Assembly (NCBI GenBank): GCA_027484425.1
Contig: JAIXSZ010000068.1
Span: forward strand, 1 to 64,000
Reading direction: 5' to 3'
DNA: 64,000 bases
DNA from: Sphingobacteriales bacterium
GTDB lineage: Bacteria; Bacteroidota; Bacteroidia; Chitinophagales; Chitinophagaceae
The notes under the pieces were generated by a model, which searched no databases, was not told the origin of the DNA, and saw only the letters and a program-made list of their open reading frames with translations. Both the position numbers and the translations under genes were made by a program. The number at the start of each line of letters is the position of its first letter. The first letter of the stretch is position 1. Positions 43,051 through 53,723 of the stretch are shown here, one piece after another.

Positions 43051-44133
43051 TTAGCTAATAAAATCTATCTCTAATTTTTCAGCTAGTTCTTCTAGCTCGT
43101 TTATCACACTATCTACTATTGGTATTCCTTCTATGGTCCTAATTTTCTCCATTTCGCGCTCAGGGTCGCCGGGTATCAGTACTTTTTCGTGCCCTGGAGC
43201 AGGTGTAGCTGTACGGAAACGGGCAATCCAGTTGTCCATATGTTCCTTAAACTCCTCTGATGTGCGAAATGCATCAATACGCATAGCACCAAAAAAATGA
43301 CCTAAACCTTTCCCAGGCATATCAGGAGGCATTGGCACATAAGCTGGGAAAGGTGGAGCCCATGGGCCATAGCTGGCGCCGCTGAGCACTGCCGAAAAAA
43401 TGTCGACAATACAGCCTAATGCATAACCTTTGTGGCTACCGTGCTCACGGTCGCTACCTAATGGCAGTAATGCACCTTGTTTTTTGAGTGCATGTGCATC
43501 AGTAGAGCTGTTGCCCACTTGGTCTTGCACCCAACCTTCGGGTGTAGGTGCATTTTTGCGTTGTAAAATTTCCAGCTTTCCATTTGCCGCAGTAGTAGTG
43601 GCAAAATCTGCTACGAATGGAGGTTGACTGCCGGCAGGTATAGCTACTGCTATAGGATTGGTGCCCAACATACGCTCTATAGAAAAAGTAGGGGCGACCA
43701 GCGCGCTGGCATTGGTCATGGCTATACCAATCATATCATGGTCTAATGCCATCATGGCATGATACCCTGCGATGCCAAAATGATTACTATTCTTTACGCT
43801 TACCCAGCCAGTACCCGCTACCTTAGCTTTTTCTATGGCAACGTTCATAGCATATGGTGCTACGACTAGGCCTAGACCAGCACCACCATCGACAACTGCA
43901 GTTGATGGAGTTTGGTGGGTGATACAAATTTTTGGAGTTGCATTGATTCGTCCTGCTTCCCAAAGCCTAACATAGCCTGTTAGCCTTGCTATGCCATGGC
44001 TATCAATTCCACGCATATCGGCTGATAACAGAACCTTTGTAGCAAGTGCAGCAGCTTGTTCATCACAACCTATTCTTGTAAAGACTGAGTTCGTGAATGA
44101 GTATAAACTTTGGTAGGAGTAAGTATGCTGCAT
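43051..44133 (-). CDS. Ldh/YlbC-family NAD(P)-dependent oxidoreductase (malate/L-lactate/ureidoglycolate dehydrogenase type)
   Basis: This encodes 360 residues. The family is unrelated to classical Ldh and reduces or oxidises 2-hydroxy/2-oxo acids. Family blocks: ADMRGIDSHGIARLTGYV with the catalytic His, NSNHFGIAGYHAMMALDHDMIGIAMTNASALVAP, GTNPIAVAIP, and HKGYALGCIVDIFSAVLSGA. The true substrate cannot be inferred. It is convergent with the preceding small secreted gene, with no gap between stops. Confidence 0.88.
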   Translation of the reverse strand: MQHTYSYQSLYSFTNSVFTRIGCDEQAAALATKVLLSADMRGIDSHGIARLTGYVRLWEAGRINATPKICITHQTPSTAVVDGGAGLGLVVAPYAMNVAIEKAKVAGTGWVSVKNSNHFGIAGYHAMMALDHDMIGIAMTNASALVAPTFSIERMLGTNPIAVAIPAGSQPPFVADFATTTAANGKLEILQRKNAPTPEGWVQDQVGNSSTDAHALKKQGALLPLGSDREHGSHKGYALGCIVDIFSAVLSGASYGPWAPPFPAYVPMPPDMPGKGLGHFFGAMRIDAFRTSEEFKEHMDNWIARFRTATPAPGHEKVLIPGDPEREMEKIRTIEGIPIVDSVINELEELAEKLEIDFIS

Positions 44134-44189
44134 GGGTTGCTGACTTAATTAGTTGAAAATGGTTGCACTTAAAGAGACCGTAAGCCTTT

Positions 44190-45710
44190 TCAAATGCTTT
44201 GCTGCAAATAGGGTAGCAATTCTTCAATGTATTTACGTTCATTGCTCAATCGTGGTACTTTGTGCTGACCTCCAAGTTTACCTTTATCTTTCAACCAACG
44301 TTTGAAGCCATCCTTAGGCATCTGATGAACTACTGGCATTCTCAAAGCTATATCTTTATGACGCTTCGCTTCGTAGTCTGAATTGATAGCTTGTAGTGAT
44401 TTATCGAGTAACGAGATGAATACCTCGATAGGCACAGGTAGATGCTCAAATTCAATAATCCATTCGTGGGCTCCGTTGCTAGCACCAGTCATATATACTG
44501 GGGCGGCAGTATAATCGGCAACAATAGCTCCTGTTTCAGCAGATGCTATAGCTATGGCATTGTCTGCATTGTCTACAATTAGTTCCTCGCCAAATGCATT
44601 AATAAAGTGTTTGAGCCTGCCAGTTACCTTGATTCGATATGGAACCAAAGATGTGAACTGTATGGTATCGCCAACTAGGTATCGCCATAGGCCACCGTTA
44701 GTACTGATTACAATTGCATAATTGGTATATAGTTCTACATTTTTGAGGGTGAGTGTTCTGGGGTTTTCTTTGCCGTATTCATCCATTGGCATAAACTCAT
44801 AGAAAATACCATGGTTTAAGAATAGTAACATTCCTTCCTCATCTTCCCGGTCTTGAGCAGCAAAAAATCCTTCAGACGCATTGTATGTTTCTCTATAAAA
44901 CATTTTGGGAGAAGGTATAAACTGTTCGAACTGCCGTCGATAGGGAGTGAAATTTACGCCACCATGTATATACAGCTCTAGATTCGGCCAAATATCCAAT
45001 AGGTTATTAGCACCAGTGATCTCGAAAATTCTTTTGATAAGTACAATAGTCCAAGTAGGAACACCTGCTATATATGTAACGTTCTCGCGTATAGTGCTGT
45101 GTGCCATACGCTCAATTTTTTCTTCCCATTCGGTCATCAATGCTATAGATAGCTCAGGTAAGCGAAACATTTGACCTGCAAAAGGCATGTTTTGCAACAT
45201 AACAGCAGATAGATCTCCAAAAAATGATGCAGCGTTTAATTGATTGATTTGGTGACTGCCGCCCATCACTACACATTTACCAGATGTAAGATCAGAGTTT
45301 GGATTCTCTCTGAGGTAGAGTGCTAGCACGTCTCTTGCACCTCTGAAGTGAGTGTCGTCTAATGATTCTTTACTGACAGGGATAAATTTGCTTTTATCGC
45401 TGGTAGTACCACTTGATTTTGCAAACCAGGTAATAGGGGAGGGCCATAGCACGTTTTGGGTGCCTTCTAGTATACGTTGGATATAAGGTTTTAGCGTTTC
45501 GTAGTCATTGATAGGTACCTTTTTTTGAAAATCGGTAATGTTATCAATATTTTCGAATTTGTATTTTTTACCGTACTCAGTAAATTGAGCTGACCCAATA
45601 AGATGATTAAACACTTGCTGTTGTGTATCTATAGGGTTGTGCGTGAAATTATCAATTGCACTTTGGCGCAACTTGATAAATCCTCTGAATGCCGGACTAA
45701 TTATACTCAT
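44190..45710 (-). CDS. GH3 family acyl-adenylate/amide synthetase-like protein
   Basis: This encodes 506 residues. It belongs to the ANL-related GH3 family, known in plants for joining amino acids to jasmonate or auxin. Bacterial members are common in Bacteroidota, with unknown substrates. Visible motifs are the ATP-binding WFAKSSGTTSDKSKFIPVS (P-loop-like), the YNASEGFFAAQD segment, and NGGLWRYLVGDTIQFTSLVPYRIKVTGRLKHFINAFGEEL. The length is slightly short of plant GH3 (about 600). It lies 53 bases downstream of lptB on the same strand. Confidence 0.88.
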   Translation of the reverse strand: MSIISPAFRGFIKLRQSAIDNFTHNPIDTQQQVFNHLIGSAQFTEYGKKYKFENIDNITDFQKKVPINDYETLKPYIQRILEGTQNVLWPSPITWFAKSSGTTSDKSKFIPVSKESLDDTHFRGARDVLALYLRENPNSDLTSGKCVVMGGSHQINQLNAASFFGDLSAVMLQNMPFAGQMFRLPELSIALMTEWEEKIERMAHSTIRENVTYIAGVPTWTIVLIKRIFEITGANNLLDIWPNLELYIHGGVNFTPYRRQFEQFIPSPKMFYRETYNASEGFFAAQDREDEEGMLLFLNHGIFYEFMPMDEYGKENPRTLTLKNVELYTNYAIVISTNGGLWRYLVGDTIQFTSLVPYRIKVTGRLKHFINAFGEELIVDNADNAIAIASAETGAIVADYTAAPVYMTGASNGAHEWIIEFEHLPVPIEVFISLLDKSLQAINSDYEAKRHKDIALRMPVVHQMPKDGFKRWLKDKGKLGGQHKVPRLSNERKYIEELLPYLQQSI

Positions 45711-45763
45711 GTTTGTAGTTGGTCTGCTACTTTGTTAATTACTAATGTTGATAACTGAGGCTT

Positions 45764-46528
45764 TTATTTTACAGAATTTTCGTAGCCAAGTTTCAAATAA
45801 TCTTTTCTTTTGAGCTCAAAATTCTGACCAAGATACACTTTTCTTACTTGTTCATCGGCAGCCAGTTCTTCTGCACTACCTGCTTTCAATATCCTGCCTT
45901 CGAATAGGAGGTAAGCTCTATCTGTGATAGATAGTGTTTCCTGTACGTTATGGTCTGTAATGAGTATGCCTATGTTTTTGTACTTGAGGGTAGCAACAAT
46001 ACTTTGTATGTCTTCAACAGCGATTGGGTCAATACCAGCAAAAGGTTCATCTAGTAGAATGAACTTAGGATTAACAGCCAATGCACGAGCAATTTCAGTT
46101 CGTCTGCGTTCGCCACCACTTAGTACATCACCAGGGCTTTTGCGTACATGTTGTAATCTAAATTCGTCCAAAAGTTCTTCCAGCTTTTTTTGTTGCTCAG
46201 CCCGGGTAAGTTTGGTCATTTCCAGCACTGCAGCTATGTTATCAGCCACTGAAAGCTTACGGAAAATAGAGGCTTCTTGAGGAAGATAACCAATTCCCAT
46301 TTGGGCACGTTTGTACATTGGGAGTTTAGTAATGTCTTCTTCGTTTAGAAAAACCTGCCCTTTATCTGGTTTTACCAAACCCACAACCATGTAAAAAGAG
46401 GTGGTTTTACCTGCTCCGTTGGGACCTAGTAGACCGACAATTTCGCCTTGGCTTACCTCGAAAGATACGTTGTTCACGACGGTGCGTTTACCGTATTGCT
46501 TTACGAGGTTTTGAGTGTAAATTTTCAA
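45764..46528 (-). CDS. lptB: LPS export ABC transporter ATP-binding protein LptB
   Basis: This encodes 254 residues from TTG 46528 ([13 protein letters not shown]); no ATG is available, and the longer frame reads into the promoter box. Walker A is [36 protein letters not shown] is the LptB Q-loop; the signature is [16 protein letters not shown]; Walker B is [19 protein letters not shown]. It drives extraction of LPS from the inner membrane with LptF and LptG, which lie outside this window. Confidence 0.93.
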   Translation of the reverse strand: MKIYTQNLVKQYGKRTVVNNVSFEVSQGEIVGLLGPNGAGKTTSFYMVVGLVKPDKGQVFLNEEDITKLPMYKRAQMGIGYLPQEASIFRKLSVADNIAAVLEMTKLTRAEQQKKLEELLDEFRLQHVRKSPGDVLSGGERRRTEIARALAVNPKFILLDEPFAGIDPIAVEDIQSIVATLKYKNIGILITDHNVQETLSITDRAYLLFEGRILKAGSAEELAADEQVRKVYLGQNFELKRKDYLKLGYENSVK

Positions 46529-46545
46529 AAGAAGTTGTTTAGCTA

Positions 46546-46553
46546 CAAAAATA
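46546..46553 (-). promoter_or_regulatory. -7 promoter box TATTTTTG for lptB
   Basis: Minus-strand TAnnTTTG (CAAAAATA on +), 17 bases before the TTG start. It supports that start. Confidence 0.5.
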
Positions 46554-46620
46554 ACAAACAGTGTCAAGTAACAGACTGTGTCTGGTGTATATTTAACACT
46601 TTGACCTAGACTATGTTTTG

Positions 46621-47556
46621 TTAGTTTTCGTAGGTTCTTGGCACCTTAGGGTCTGTGATGATGATATAATTTCCCAGCTTTTCGTAATCACTCCATTTGA
46701 TGTTGGGGAAAGAGTCATCGCTGGAAGTAGAAACGATCATTCTTTTAATTTTGGAGTTGTAATTGTAGAGTTGAGTAGCCACAGCAAACCCCTCATCGCT
46801 ATGAAATCTACCATTGACATGTAAAACCTTTTTACCCTTATTTTTTTTCATGTATCTGGTAATTGAATGCGCCATGGTGGCATCCCACAATGACTGAGCC
46901 ATTACCATATTAAATCCACCCATCATAGCTGCCATTGAAGGTGCTGCTTTAGCCTTAGCAGTATCATTGGGGGCTGCTGCTGGGGTATGATCTAGTCCCA
47001 TGAGTTTTTTATAATATTTCCCACTCGCAGTATCGTAAGGTATAGGTGCGAAGTACTCTTTGTTAGCGGATGGTAGCACATCTAGCGCATCTTGTCCTTT
47101 GCGACCGGCCAAATTGGTGTAACGAGTAGGTGCATTTGCGCAAATAACATTTAATTGTTTCTGACGGGCAAACTCTACCATAGGGCGATAGTCGCGGTAG
47201 TTGCTCCATACTCTTGCATCTTTTTTGAAGTGTTTTTCCTTAATAAACCCTTGAAGGTATTCGTCCATAACAGGTTGTACATCACGGTCGAACATCTCGA
47301 GAGATAATGCTATTTCATTGCCAAATTTTAGATGAAGAAGTTCTAATATTGAATTTTCAAGATAGTGTGTTACACTGTCATTATGCTCCTCACCAAAGAG
47401 TAAAACATCGTAATTGTCCATATCTGATACAATTTCTTTGAGTGATACTTCCTTACCTTGTTTGACTGAGTAGATTCTATAATTGCTCTCAGATAATTTG
47501 TCTTGTGCCGACACTATTTGTGGTAACAACAGTAATGATAATAATAGCTTCTTCAT
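46621..47556 (-). CDS. ChaN-like (DUF399) secreted protein
   Basis: This encodes 311 residues. A signal peptide ([17 protein letters not shown]) is followed by [19 protein letters not shown] and [18 protein letters not shown], the ChaN hallmarks, and a C-terminal [18 protein letters not shown]. Some relatives bind heme and belong to iron-regulated genes; whether this one does is unknown. An Ala-rich insert (about 195-215) is unusual. It lies 10 bases downstream of cutC, so the two form an operon. Confidence 0.85.
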   Translation of the reverse strand: MKKLLLSLLLLPQIVSAQDKLSESNYRIYSVKQGKEVSLKEIVSDMDNYDVLLFGEEHNDSVTHYLENSILELLHLKFGNEIALSLEMFDRDVQPVMDEYLQGFIKEKHFKKDARVWSNYRDYRPMVEFARQKQLNVICANAPTRYTNLAGRKGQDALDVLPSANKEYFAPIPYDTASGKYYKKLMGLDHTPAAAPNDTAKAKAAPSMAAMMGGFNMVMAQSLWDATMAHSITRYMKKNKGKKVLHVNGRFHSDEGFAVATQLYNYNSKIKRMIVSTSSDDSFPNIKWSDYEKLGNYIIITDPKVPRTYEN

Positions 47557-47566
47557 GTTAGTAAAA

Positions 47567-48250
47567 TTAAGATTGATATTTATGTAGTGTGCTTACCATT
47601 GAATGAACCTCCTCATGGTTGGCGTATTGTGATATGTTAATGTTGACTATGCCAGAGCTATGATACTCTTTTGCGCCTGTGCTGTCTATTAAGGTTTTTA
47701 AGTTTGAAGACCTAACGCCACCTCCAGGCATAATAACGATACGATCGCCAGCTTGTTCTATGAGTGTAATAAGCGTTGCAGCGCCATCGGTAGCTGTTTT
47801 GTGGAGTCCGGATGTTAGTATGCGTGAGCAGCCGGATTGAATAACGTCTTCTAAAGCCTGAAATGCATCGGGAGTGCGATCGAAGACCTTGTGGCATGTT
47901 ACCTGCATAGGATAAGCCCATTCCACTAAACGCTTTAGATTTTCGGTGTCAATAGAGCTATCAGTTAGTTGAATACCTGTAGCTATTCCAACGCACCCCA
48001 TTTGTTTAAACACCAGAATATCTTGCTTCATAATATCTAGCTCGTGAGTGTCGTATACAAAATTACCTCCTCGCGGCCGAACCATAGGGAAAACAGGAAT
48101 GGATATGTTTTGTAAAGAGTAAGAAACCAATCCATGGGAGGGAGTAACTCCTCCGTCTGCAGGGCTACTACATAATTCTATTCTGCCGGCACCTGCATGC
48201 ATGGCGGTGAAACAAGACTGAATGTTGTATGCGCAAAGTTCTAGTAGCAA
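47567..48250 (-). CDS. cutC: CutC-family protein
   Basis: This encodes 227 residues of a TIM-barrel family named for copper homeostasis in E. coli, though a direct copper role is doubtful. Motifs are LLELCAYNIQSCFTAMHAGAGRIELCSSPADGGVTPS, VMVRPRGGNFVY, VTCHKVFDRTPDAFQALEDV, RILTSG and IVIMPGGGVRSSN. It starts at TTG 48250, directly matching the conserved N-terminus; no ATG is in range. It is the first gene of a pair with the ChaN-like gene. Confidence 0.9.
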   Translation of the reverse strand: MLLELCAYNIQSCFTAMHAGAGRIELCSSPADGGVTPSHGLVSYSLQNISIPVFPMVRPRGGNFVYDTHELDIMKQDILVFKQMGCVGIATGIQLTDSSIDTENLKRLVEWAYPMQVTCHKVFDRTPDAFQALEDVIQSGCSRILTSGLHKTATDGAATLITLIEQAGDRIVIMPGGGVRSSNLKTLIDSTGAKEYHSSGIVNINISQYANHEEVHSMVSTLHKYQS

Positions 48251-48326
48251 CTAATGGTCATTATAATTTGAGTTAAAAGTAATGTTATAGTAGTTCATTA
48301 TCAAGTAAGAAGATAGGGTATTAGGT

Positions 48327-50138
48327 TTATTTTTTTTCGGAGTTAAAGTAATCCCAAACGATTTTTGCTTTGGAAGCACCGATGACCCTTGTCAATTCTC
48401 TTTCTGTAAGAGTTTTTATGTTTTTTACAGATCTGAATTCTTTGAGCAAATCGGTAGCAGTTTTATCGCCAATACCTTGTATGGCTTCTAACTCGTTTTT
48501 GATAGTGCCTTTGCTTCTGGTTTGTCTGTGAAATGTGATACCAAAACGATGCACTTCATCCCTAATGCGCCGTACTAGTAAGTGTGGGGCACTATCATAA
48601 GGTAGTTGTAGTGGCTCGCTGTCGCCCGGGAAAAATATAGATTCCTCGCGCTTTGCTAAACCTACGATTGTCATTCTTCCAATCAATCCGAGTTTTTCAA
48701 TACTTTCCAGAGCCGCACCCAATTGACCTTTGCCCCCGTCTATGATTACTAATTGGGGTAGTGGTTTTTTTTCATCAGTTAGTCGCTTATAGCGTCGGTA
48801 GACAACTTCGCTCATAGAAGCAAAGTCGTTGATTCCTTCCACTGTTTTGATGTGGAAATGGCGATATTCTTTGTTAGCTGCCTGACCATTTTTAAAACAT
48901 ACCATAGCAGCAACAGGGTACGACCCTTGAAAATTTGAGTTATCGAAACATTCTATATGTACAGGTAGATCTGGTAATTGTAATGCATCTTGCAATTCCT
49001 CTAATACCTGCATGTATTGTTCATCAGTCTGCTCAGTGAGCATCAATGATTTTTTTCGTCTTATATCTTCTTTGAATATTTCGGCATTCCTAAAACTTAA
49101 ATCCAGTAACTTTTTCTTGTCACCTACCTTGGGGACAGTTACTCGTACAGTACTGTTGGTCACTTGTACTGGTATCGGTACTATTACTTCCTCCGCATTG
49201 CTTTGAAATGTATTGCGCAAGCTTTCTAATGCTAGTGACAATACATCGCTTTCCTCTTCGTCCAATATTTTTTCTACTACTAGTGTCTTGACGTGTATGA
49301 TGCTGCCCATGCAAACCATCATGTAATTGATGTAGAAACTATTTTCGTCGGTAAGGATGGTAGCTACATCGAGGTTGTCGAGTCTAGGATTAACTACTGT
49401 TGACTTGCTACTATAGTTTTGTAAAGAATCTATTTTAGATTTTAGCACTTGAGCCTTTTCGAATTCTAGTTTTTCGGCATGTTGCATCATTTCGCTCTTG
49501 AGGTAGCGTATTACATCCGTAATGTTGCCCTTAAGAATATGCCTTACCTGCTGTAAATTAATATCATAGTCGGCAGCAGATTGAAATCCTTGACAAGGAC
49601 CTTTGCAATTGCCAATATGATATTCCAAACAAACTTTGTACTTGGACTTGGCGAGATTGGCGGGGGAAAGGTTGAGGCTACAAGTTCGTAAGGGAATGTT
49701 TTGTTTAACCATCTCTAACAAGTCCTTAACCTGAAGTACGCCCGTAAATGGTCCTAAGTATTCAGAGCCATCTCTTATCAGTCTTCGTGTTAGAAAAACT
49801 CTAGGGAAAGCTTCTTTTTTGATGACAATATACGGATATGTTTTATCGTCCTTGAGGGCGATGTTGAATCTGGGTTGAAAATGTTTTATTAGGGAATTTT
49901 CTAATAAAAATGCGTCGTGTTCAGAATCTGTAACAGTAAAGTCGAGACTACGAATAAGAGAAACCAATCGTCTAGTTTTGGTGCTTTCAACAGTTTTGTT
50001 GAAATAAGAACTCACTCTCTTGCGTAGATCCTTAGCCTTCCCTACATAGAGTAGCTCGTTGGACGCACTGTAATATTTGTAACAGCCAGGATTGTGGGGT
50101 ATTGTTTTTGAGATTTCGCTAAACTCCTCTCTAGTCAT
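48327..50138 (-). CDS. uvrC: UvrABC system endonuclease subunit C
   Basis: This encodes 603 residues. It makes both incisions in nucleotide excision repair. The GIY-YIG-type nuclease domain is at about 15-90 (PGCYKYYSASNELLYVGKAKDLRKRV, here CYKYY in place of GIY). A Cys-rich segment follows (CSLN-CLEYHIGNCKGPC), then the UVR motif (about 205-240). The RNase H-like domain has IECFDNSN, VIDGGKGQL, LAKREESIF and HRFGITFHR. A C-terminal helix-hairpin-helix (about 550-600, IQGIGDKTATDLL) closes it. Confidence 0.96.
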   Translation of the reverse strand: MTREEFSEISKTIPHNPGCYKYYSASNELLYVGKAKDLRKRVSSYFNKTVESTKTRRLVSLIRSLDFTVTDSEHDAFLLENSLIKHFQPRFNIALKDDKTYPYIVIKKEAFPRVFLTRRLIRDGSEYLGPFTGVLQVKDLLEMVKQNIPLRTCSLNLSPANLAKSKYKVCLEYHIGNCKGPCQGFQSAADYDINLQQVRHILKGNITDVIRYLKSEMMQHAEKLEFEKAQVLKSKIDSLQNYSSKSTVVNPRLDNLDVATILTDENSFYINYMMVCMGSIIHVKTLVVEKILDEEESDVLSLALESLRNTFQSNAEEVIVPIPVQVTNSTVRVTVPKVGDKKKLLDLSFRNAEIFKEDIRRKKSLMLTEQTDEQYMQVLEELQDALQLPDLPVHIECFDNSNFQGSYPVAAMVCFKNGQAANKEYRHFHIKTVEGINDFASMSEVVYRRYKRLTDEKKPLPQLVIIDGGKGQLGAALESIEKLGLIGRMTIVGLAKREESIFFPGDSEPLQLPYDSAPHLLVRRIRDEVHRFGITFHRQTRSKGTIKNELEAIQGIGDKTATDLLKEFRSVKNIKTLTERELTRVIGASKAKIVWDYFNSEKK

Positions 50139-50160
50139 TCTGTCACTGAAATTTAAAACC

Positions 50161-50751
50161 TCATCTTATAAATTCATATTCTGTCACTGTATGCTTTTTT
50201 TCACCAAACATAGGTGTTTCTATTTCCTGTATTTGAATACGTTTCATGGGTTTGTAATACAGCTTTACTACTTTTTCATCAAAAATGGTTTTATCGATAG
50301 CCTCGATGTAAATACCCCTCACCATTTGATTGTATTGGTCGATAGTAATGAGTAGTTTTCTGGTATAAAGGTCTTCATCTAAGGCTTCATAGAAAAAGTT
50401 GCGAGTGTCATCTTGATTGTCATCAAACTGAGTGAATTTATATTTTCCAAGATTGCTACGGTCGCTAATATCAGTTTTGAAAAATACTTTGAAAATGCCT
50501 CCCCAATTTAGGGTGTCGGAGGTAGTATAACTGCTGTCATATTTCCCACTATTGATTCTTACAGTTTTCACAATTAGAAACGGTTCATTGCTGAAAGTAT
50601 TCCATTGGTCCAATGCATATTGTCTTACAGAAAAGTACGTACCCTGCACTTTGGCGTATTCGTCGGGTATCTCGTCTTCTTTGCAAGAAGAGAAAGCAAG
50701 AACAATTAAAGACAATATTACGGTGAACGAAAGTTTGTATTTGTGTATCAC
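50161..50751 (-). CDS. Hypothetical lipoprotein
   Basis: This encodes 196 residues from GTG 50751. The signal sequence ends in the lipobox FSSC (about 23), followed by KEDEIPDEY, a typical bacteroidete surface-lipoprotein start. The mature domain is strand-rich with many Tyr and Phe. No family is recognised with confidence. It is 22 bases upstream of uvrC on the same strand and may share its transcript. Confidence 0.65.
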   Translation of the reverse strand: MIHKYKLSFTVILSLIVLAFSSCKEDEIPDEYAKVQGTYFSVRQYALDQWNTFSNEPFLIVKTVRINSGKYDSSYTTSDTLNWGGIFKVFFKTDISDRSNLGKYKFTQFDDNQDDTRNFFYEALDEDLYTRKLLITIDQYNQMVRGIYIEAIDKTIFDEKVVKLYYKPMKRIQIQEIETPMFGEKKHTVTEYEFIR

Positions 50752-50911
50752 GCCCTAAAATTAATAAAGTTGAAGTTATTTGAGCCAAAGGTTTTGTACA
50801 TGTGGTGAATACTATTTGAAAAGAAGGCTTATTATAGATTTATTGGCACTCATAGTAATTTAAAATTGTTCTACGAGTTTGGTTGTCAGGACTGGTTAAT
50901 CGATTTAGTAT

Positions 50912-50944
50912 AAAAAAAGCCTTGGCATTATGGCTGCCAAGGCT
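50912..50944 (-). terminator. Terminator after the zinc metalloprotease gene
   Basis: A 10-bp perfect stem (50918-50927 AGCCTTGGCA with 50935-50944) is followed on the minus strand by seven T residues. It lies 23 bases past the metalloprotease stop. Confidence 0.85.
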
Positions 50945-50967
50945 GATGATATTCGCAATAATTTTAA

Positions 50968-53511
50968 CTATCCGTTGGGGCTAAGAGATTTTTTAATTCT
51001 GTCTGATATGTCCATCAGGTGGTATTTGCTTAGTTTGTCTGAAGTAGCTGGAATTGCACTGTCTACTTCACGTTTTAACGCTACAAGCTGAGCTCTAGCT
51101 ACAGAAACGGCATCAGTGTTCCAAGTGTTGTTTTTGATTGTTTGCACTGGTTGGCCAGGTGCTATGGGTTCTGGATTGATGATATCATTTAGCGCATCTA
51201 TGTATGCCTTTTGTAGGTTTCTGCGGTAGCCATCAATTGTTTTATGAGATGATAGTTCGCTCCAAACACCATTTTTCAGGTCATCCATCATTACTTCTAG
51301 CGGATAGACGTTTGCAGCCCCAAAGCGTGTAGCACTTATAGACATTCTATTCATTCTGCTTACAGAAAGCAAACTATTCAAAATGTTTACCTGAACATTA
51401 GTAACCATATCGCTACTTACAGGGTTGTTTATCATGTTCAGGATGTCTTTGTTAACTAGCCATTCTGGTGTTTCGAAAAGTTGTTTGTTCAGAAAGTCTA
51501 AAGCTTCTTTTTGTTTTGCTTTTGGTGTTGGTTCGTAAACTACTTCTCCTTCTTGTTCTACACTTTTTGGAGACTCATATACACCGCCTACATTTTTAAG
51601 AACATGGCCCATGTATCTGGTGTACTGCGACACAGCAGCATTGTACATAACCGACAGATTTTCATACTTGTCAGCTTCTTCTTTTGTCCACTCTTTCAGT
51701 TTCGGTAATATCCGCTTCAGGTTAAGTATACCATAGTGGCTAGCTCGCACATTATTGTCACTAAGATCCTCGGTTTGAGAACGAGGGTCAAAAGGGTTGG
51801 TTTCGGTGCCAAACCATAATCTTGGGTTTGCTTTTAGGCTATCATTAACCCATTTATTTACTATAGCCCTATCTGCTTTTTCATCGGCAGCAAATGTTGA
51901 TTTGTAACCCCATTGTATCGCCCACTTATCATAGTCGCCAATTCTTGGGAACATACCGCGGTCTGTGATTCCGTCTCCAGGCTGGGCTACGTAGTTGAAT
52001 CGGGCATAATCCATTATAGATGCTGTATGCCCGTGAGCTTCTACCCATGCTTTATTTCTTAGCAACTCTACAGGCGTTCTGCTACTGCTACCCATGTTAT
52101 GTCTTAAGCCTAGTGTGTGACCCACCTCGTGTGAAGAGACAAATCTTATTAGTTGTCCCATCAATTCATCGTCAAACTCCATTCCTCTGGCCCGATCGTC
52201 AACTGCGGCAGCCTGTACAAAATACCAGTCGTGTACCAGTTTCATTACATTATGGTACCAGCCTATATGACTTTCAATTATTTCGCCGCTACGTGGGTCA
52301 TGTACATTTGGGCCGTAAGCGTTAGGGATATCAGATGGTAAGTATCTGACAACTGAATATCTTGCATCTTCCAAATTCATAGTTGAGTCAGCCTCATTCC
52401 ACTCTTTACCCATGATGGCGTTTTTAAAACCAGCTCTTTCAAATGCAACTTGCCAGTCATTGATACCTTGGATAAGGAATCTGCGCCATTTTTTAGGAGT
52501 AGCGGGGTCAATATAATACACGATGGGTTGCTTGGGTTCTACTAATTCGCCACGTTTCCATTTCTCCATGTCTTCATCTTTGGCTTCCAATCTCCAACGA
52601 ACGGCAAAAACTTGTTCTTCTGTTTTTTGTTGTTTGTCGTCAAATTTTACGAAATCATCAGCAAAGAAACCAACTCTTGGATCAAATAGTCTTTTCACCA
52701 TAGGTACTTTGGGTAAGAGTACGAATGAGTTGTTCATTTCGAGTGTTACAGCCCCTGCTACATATGCTGCTGGTAAAGTAACAGAGGAACTTCTGCCTTG
52801 TGGTCCACCGGTAGGTGCAGCGGGTGGAGCGGAGGTAAAAGTGCGAACTACTTTTACCTCGGTATTGATAGGGAAAGTGCTAACAGAAGAAATGTACGTT
52901 CTATCTGCTACTTGATTGCCCAAATTGAATCTTCGTTTTGTATTGCTATTGAGACTTACTGGTTGGTTATCACCTTCGAAGAAGTCACTCACTTCGATAA
53001 CAACGGTACCTTCATTTTTACCAAAAGCCTTAATATCGAAAGAGCGAGCTATTGGATTGAGGTTAGAATTGCTTACTGCTTTAAAAATATCGGTGGTAGA
53101 GTCTGCCACGCTAATTACTGTAACTACTCGCAAAAAGACTTTATTGTTTGGTCCTTTTTCCCAAATAACTGTGTTGCGATTTTCCATTTCTCCCGCATAA
53201 ACTCCACCACCACCAGCAACCTTACTGTATCGGGTAGTAACTATCATTTCTCTATTAAGGATAGAATCTGGTATTTCGAAGTACCATTTATCATCTACTT
53301 TATGAATAGTAAATAGACCTTGTTTGGATATTGCCTTTTCGGTAATAACCTTATTATATGGTTTTGGGCCTTTTTTAGAGCTACTACTATCTGATTTGGT
53401 AGCTGGGCTGGATGTAATAACACCCCCATTTTCTTTTTTCTTTTTTTTATTTCTAGCAGTAGCCGAAAGCGCCAAACAAGCTACTAATGGCAACACAATG
53501 TATTTCTTCAT
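50968..53511 (-). CDS. Secreted zinc metalloprotease (DUF5117/DUF4953 type, metzincin-like)
   Basis: This encodes 847 residues. A signal peptide (1-19) is followed by a Lys/Ser-rich spacer, then a region of about 350 residues typical of this bacteroidete family (DUF5117). The catalytic site is HEVGHTLGLRH: zinc ligands His461, His465 and His471, and Glu462. A Met-turn follows in ASIMDYARFNYV. The C-terminal third is helical and repetitive. Related proteins are abundant in Bacteroidota, but substrates are unknown. No T9SS sorting domain is visible, so it is probably periplasmic. Confidence 0.88.
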   Translation of the reverse strand: MKKYIVLPLVACLALSATARNKKKKKENGGVITSSPATKSDSSSSKKGPKPYNKVITEKAISKQGLFTIHKVDDKWYFEIPDSILNREMIVTTRYSKVAGGGGVYAGEMENRNTVIWEKGPNNKVFLRVVTVISVADSTTDIFKAVSNSNLNPIARSFDIKAFGKNEGTVVIEVSDFFEGDNQPVSLNSNTKRRFNLGNQVADRTYISSVSTFPINTEVKVVRTFTSAPPAAPTGGPQGRSSSVTLPAAYVAGAVTLEMNNSFVLLPKVPMVKRLFDPRVGFFADDFVKFDDKQQKTEEQVFAVRWRLEAKDEDMEKWKRGELVEPKQPIVYYIDPATPKKWRRFLIQGINDWQVAFERAGFKNAIMGKEWNEADSTMNLEDARYSVVRYLPSDIPNAYGPNVHDPRSGEIIESHIGWYHNVMKLVHDWYFVQAAAVDDRARGMEFDDELMGQLIRFVSSHEVGHTLGLRHNMGSSSRTPVELLRNKAWVEAHGHTASIMDYARFNYVAQPGDGITDRGMFPRIGDYDKWAIQWGYKSTFAADEKADRAIVNKWVNDSLKANPRLWFGTETNPFDPRSQTEDLSDNNVRASHYGILNLKRILPKLKEWTKEEADKYENLSVMYNAAVSQYTRYMGHVLKNVGGVYESPKSVEQEGEVVYEPTPKAKQKEALDFLNKQLFETPEWLVNKDILNMINNPVSSDMVTNVQVNILNSLLSVSRMNRMSISATRFGAANVYPLEVMMDDLKNGVWSELSSHKTIDGYRRNLQKAYIDALNDIINPEPIAPGQPVQTIKNNTWNTDAVSVARAQLVALKREVDSAIPATSDKLSKYHLMDISDRIKKSLSPNG

Positions 53512-53723
53512 TTTAAAATCGCTGTAAGTTAGGCATGTAATATAATAACGAATACTGATTTTTTAATCACTACATTAAAACTAACATACAAATTCACCTC
53601 ATTGTGACAATGTGTGGGAAATATAGCATGACAAGAAAATACCACTGTACGCTTTTTTGTAAAAAGGAATGTACTGTATAGCTTTAGAAAAGTATACGTT
53701 TGTGAAAAAGTAGACTAAGGCGA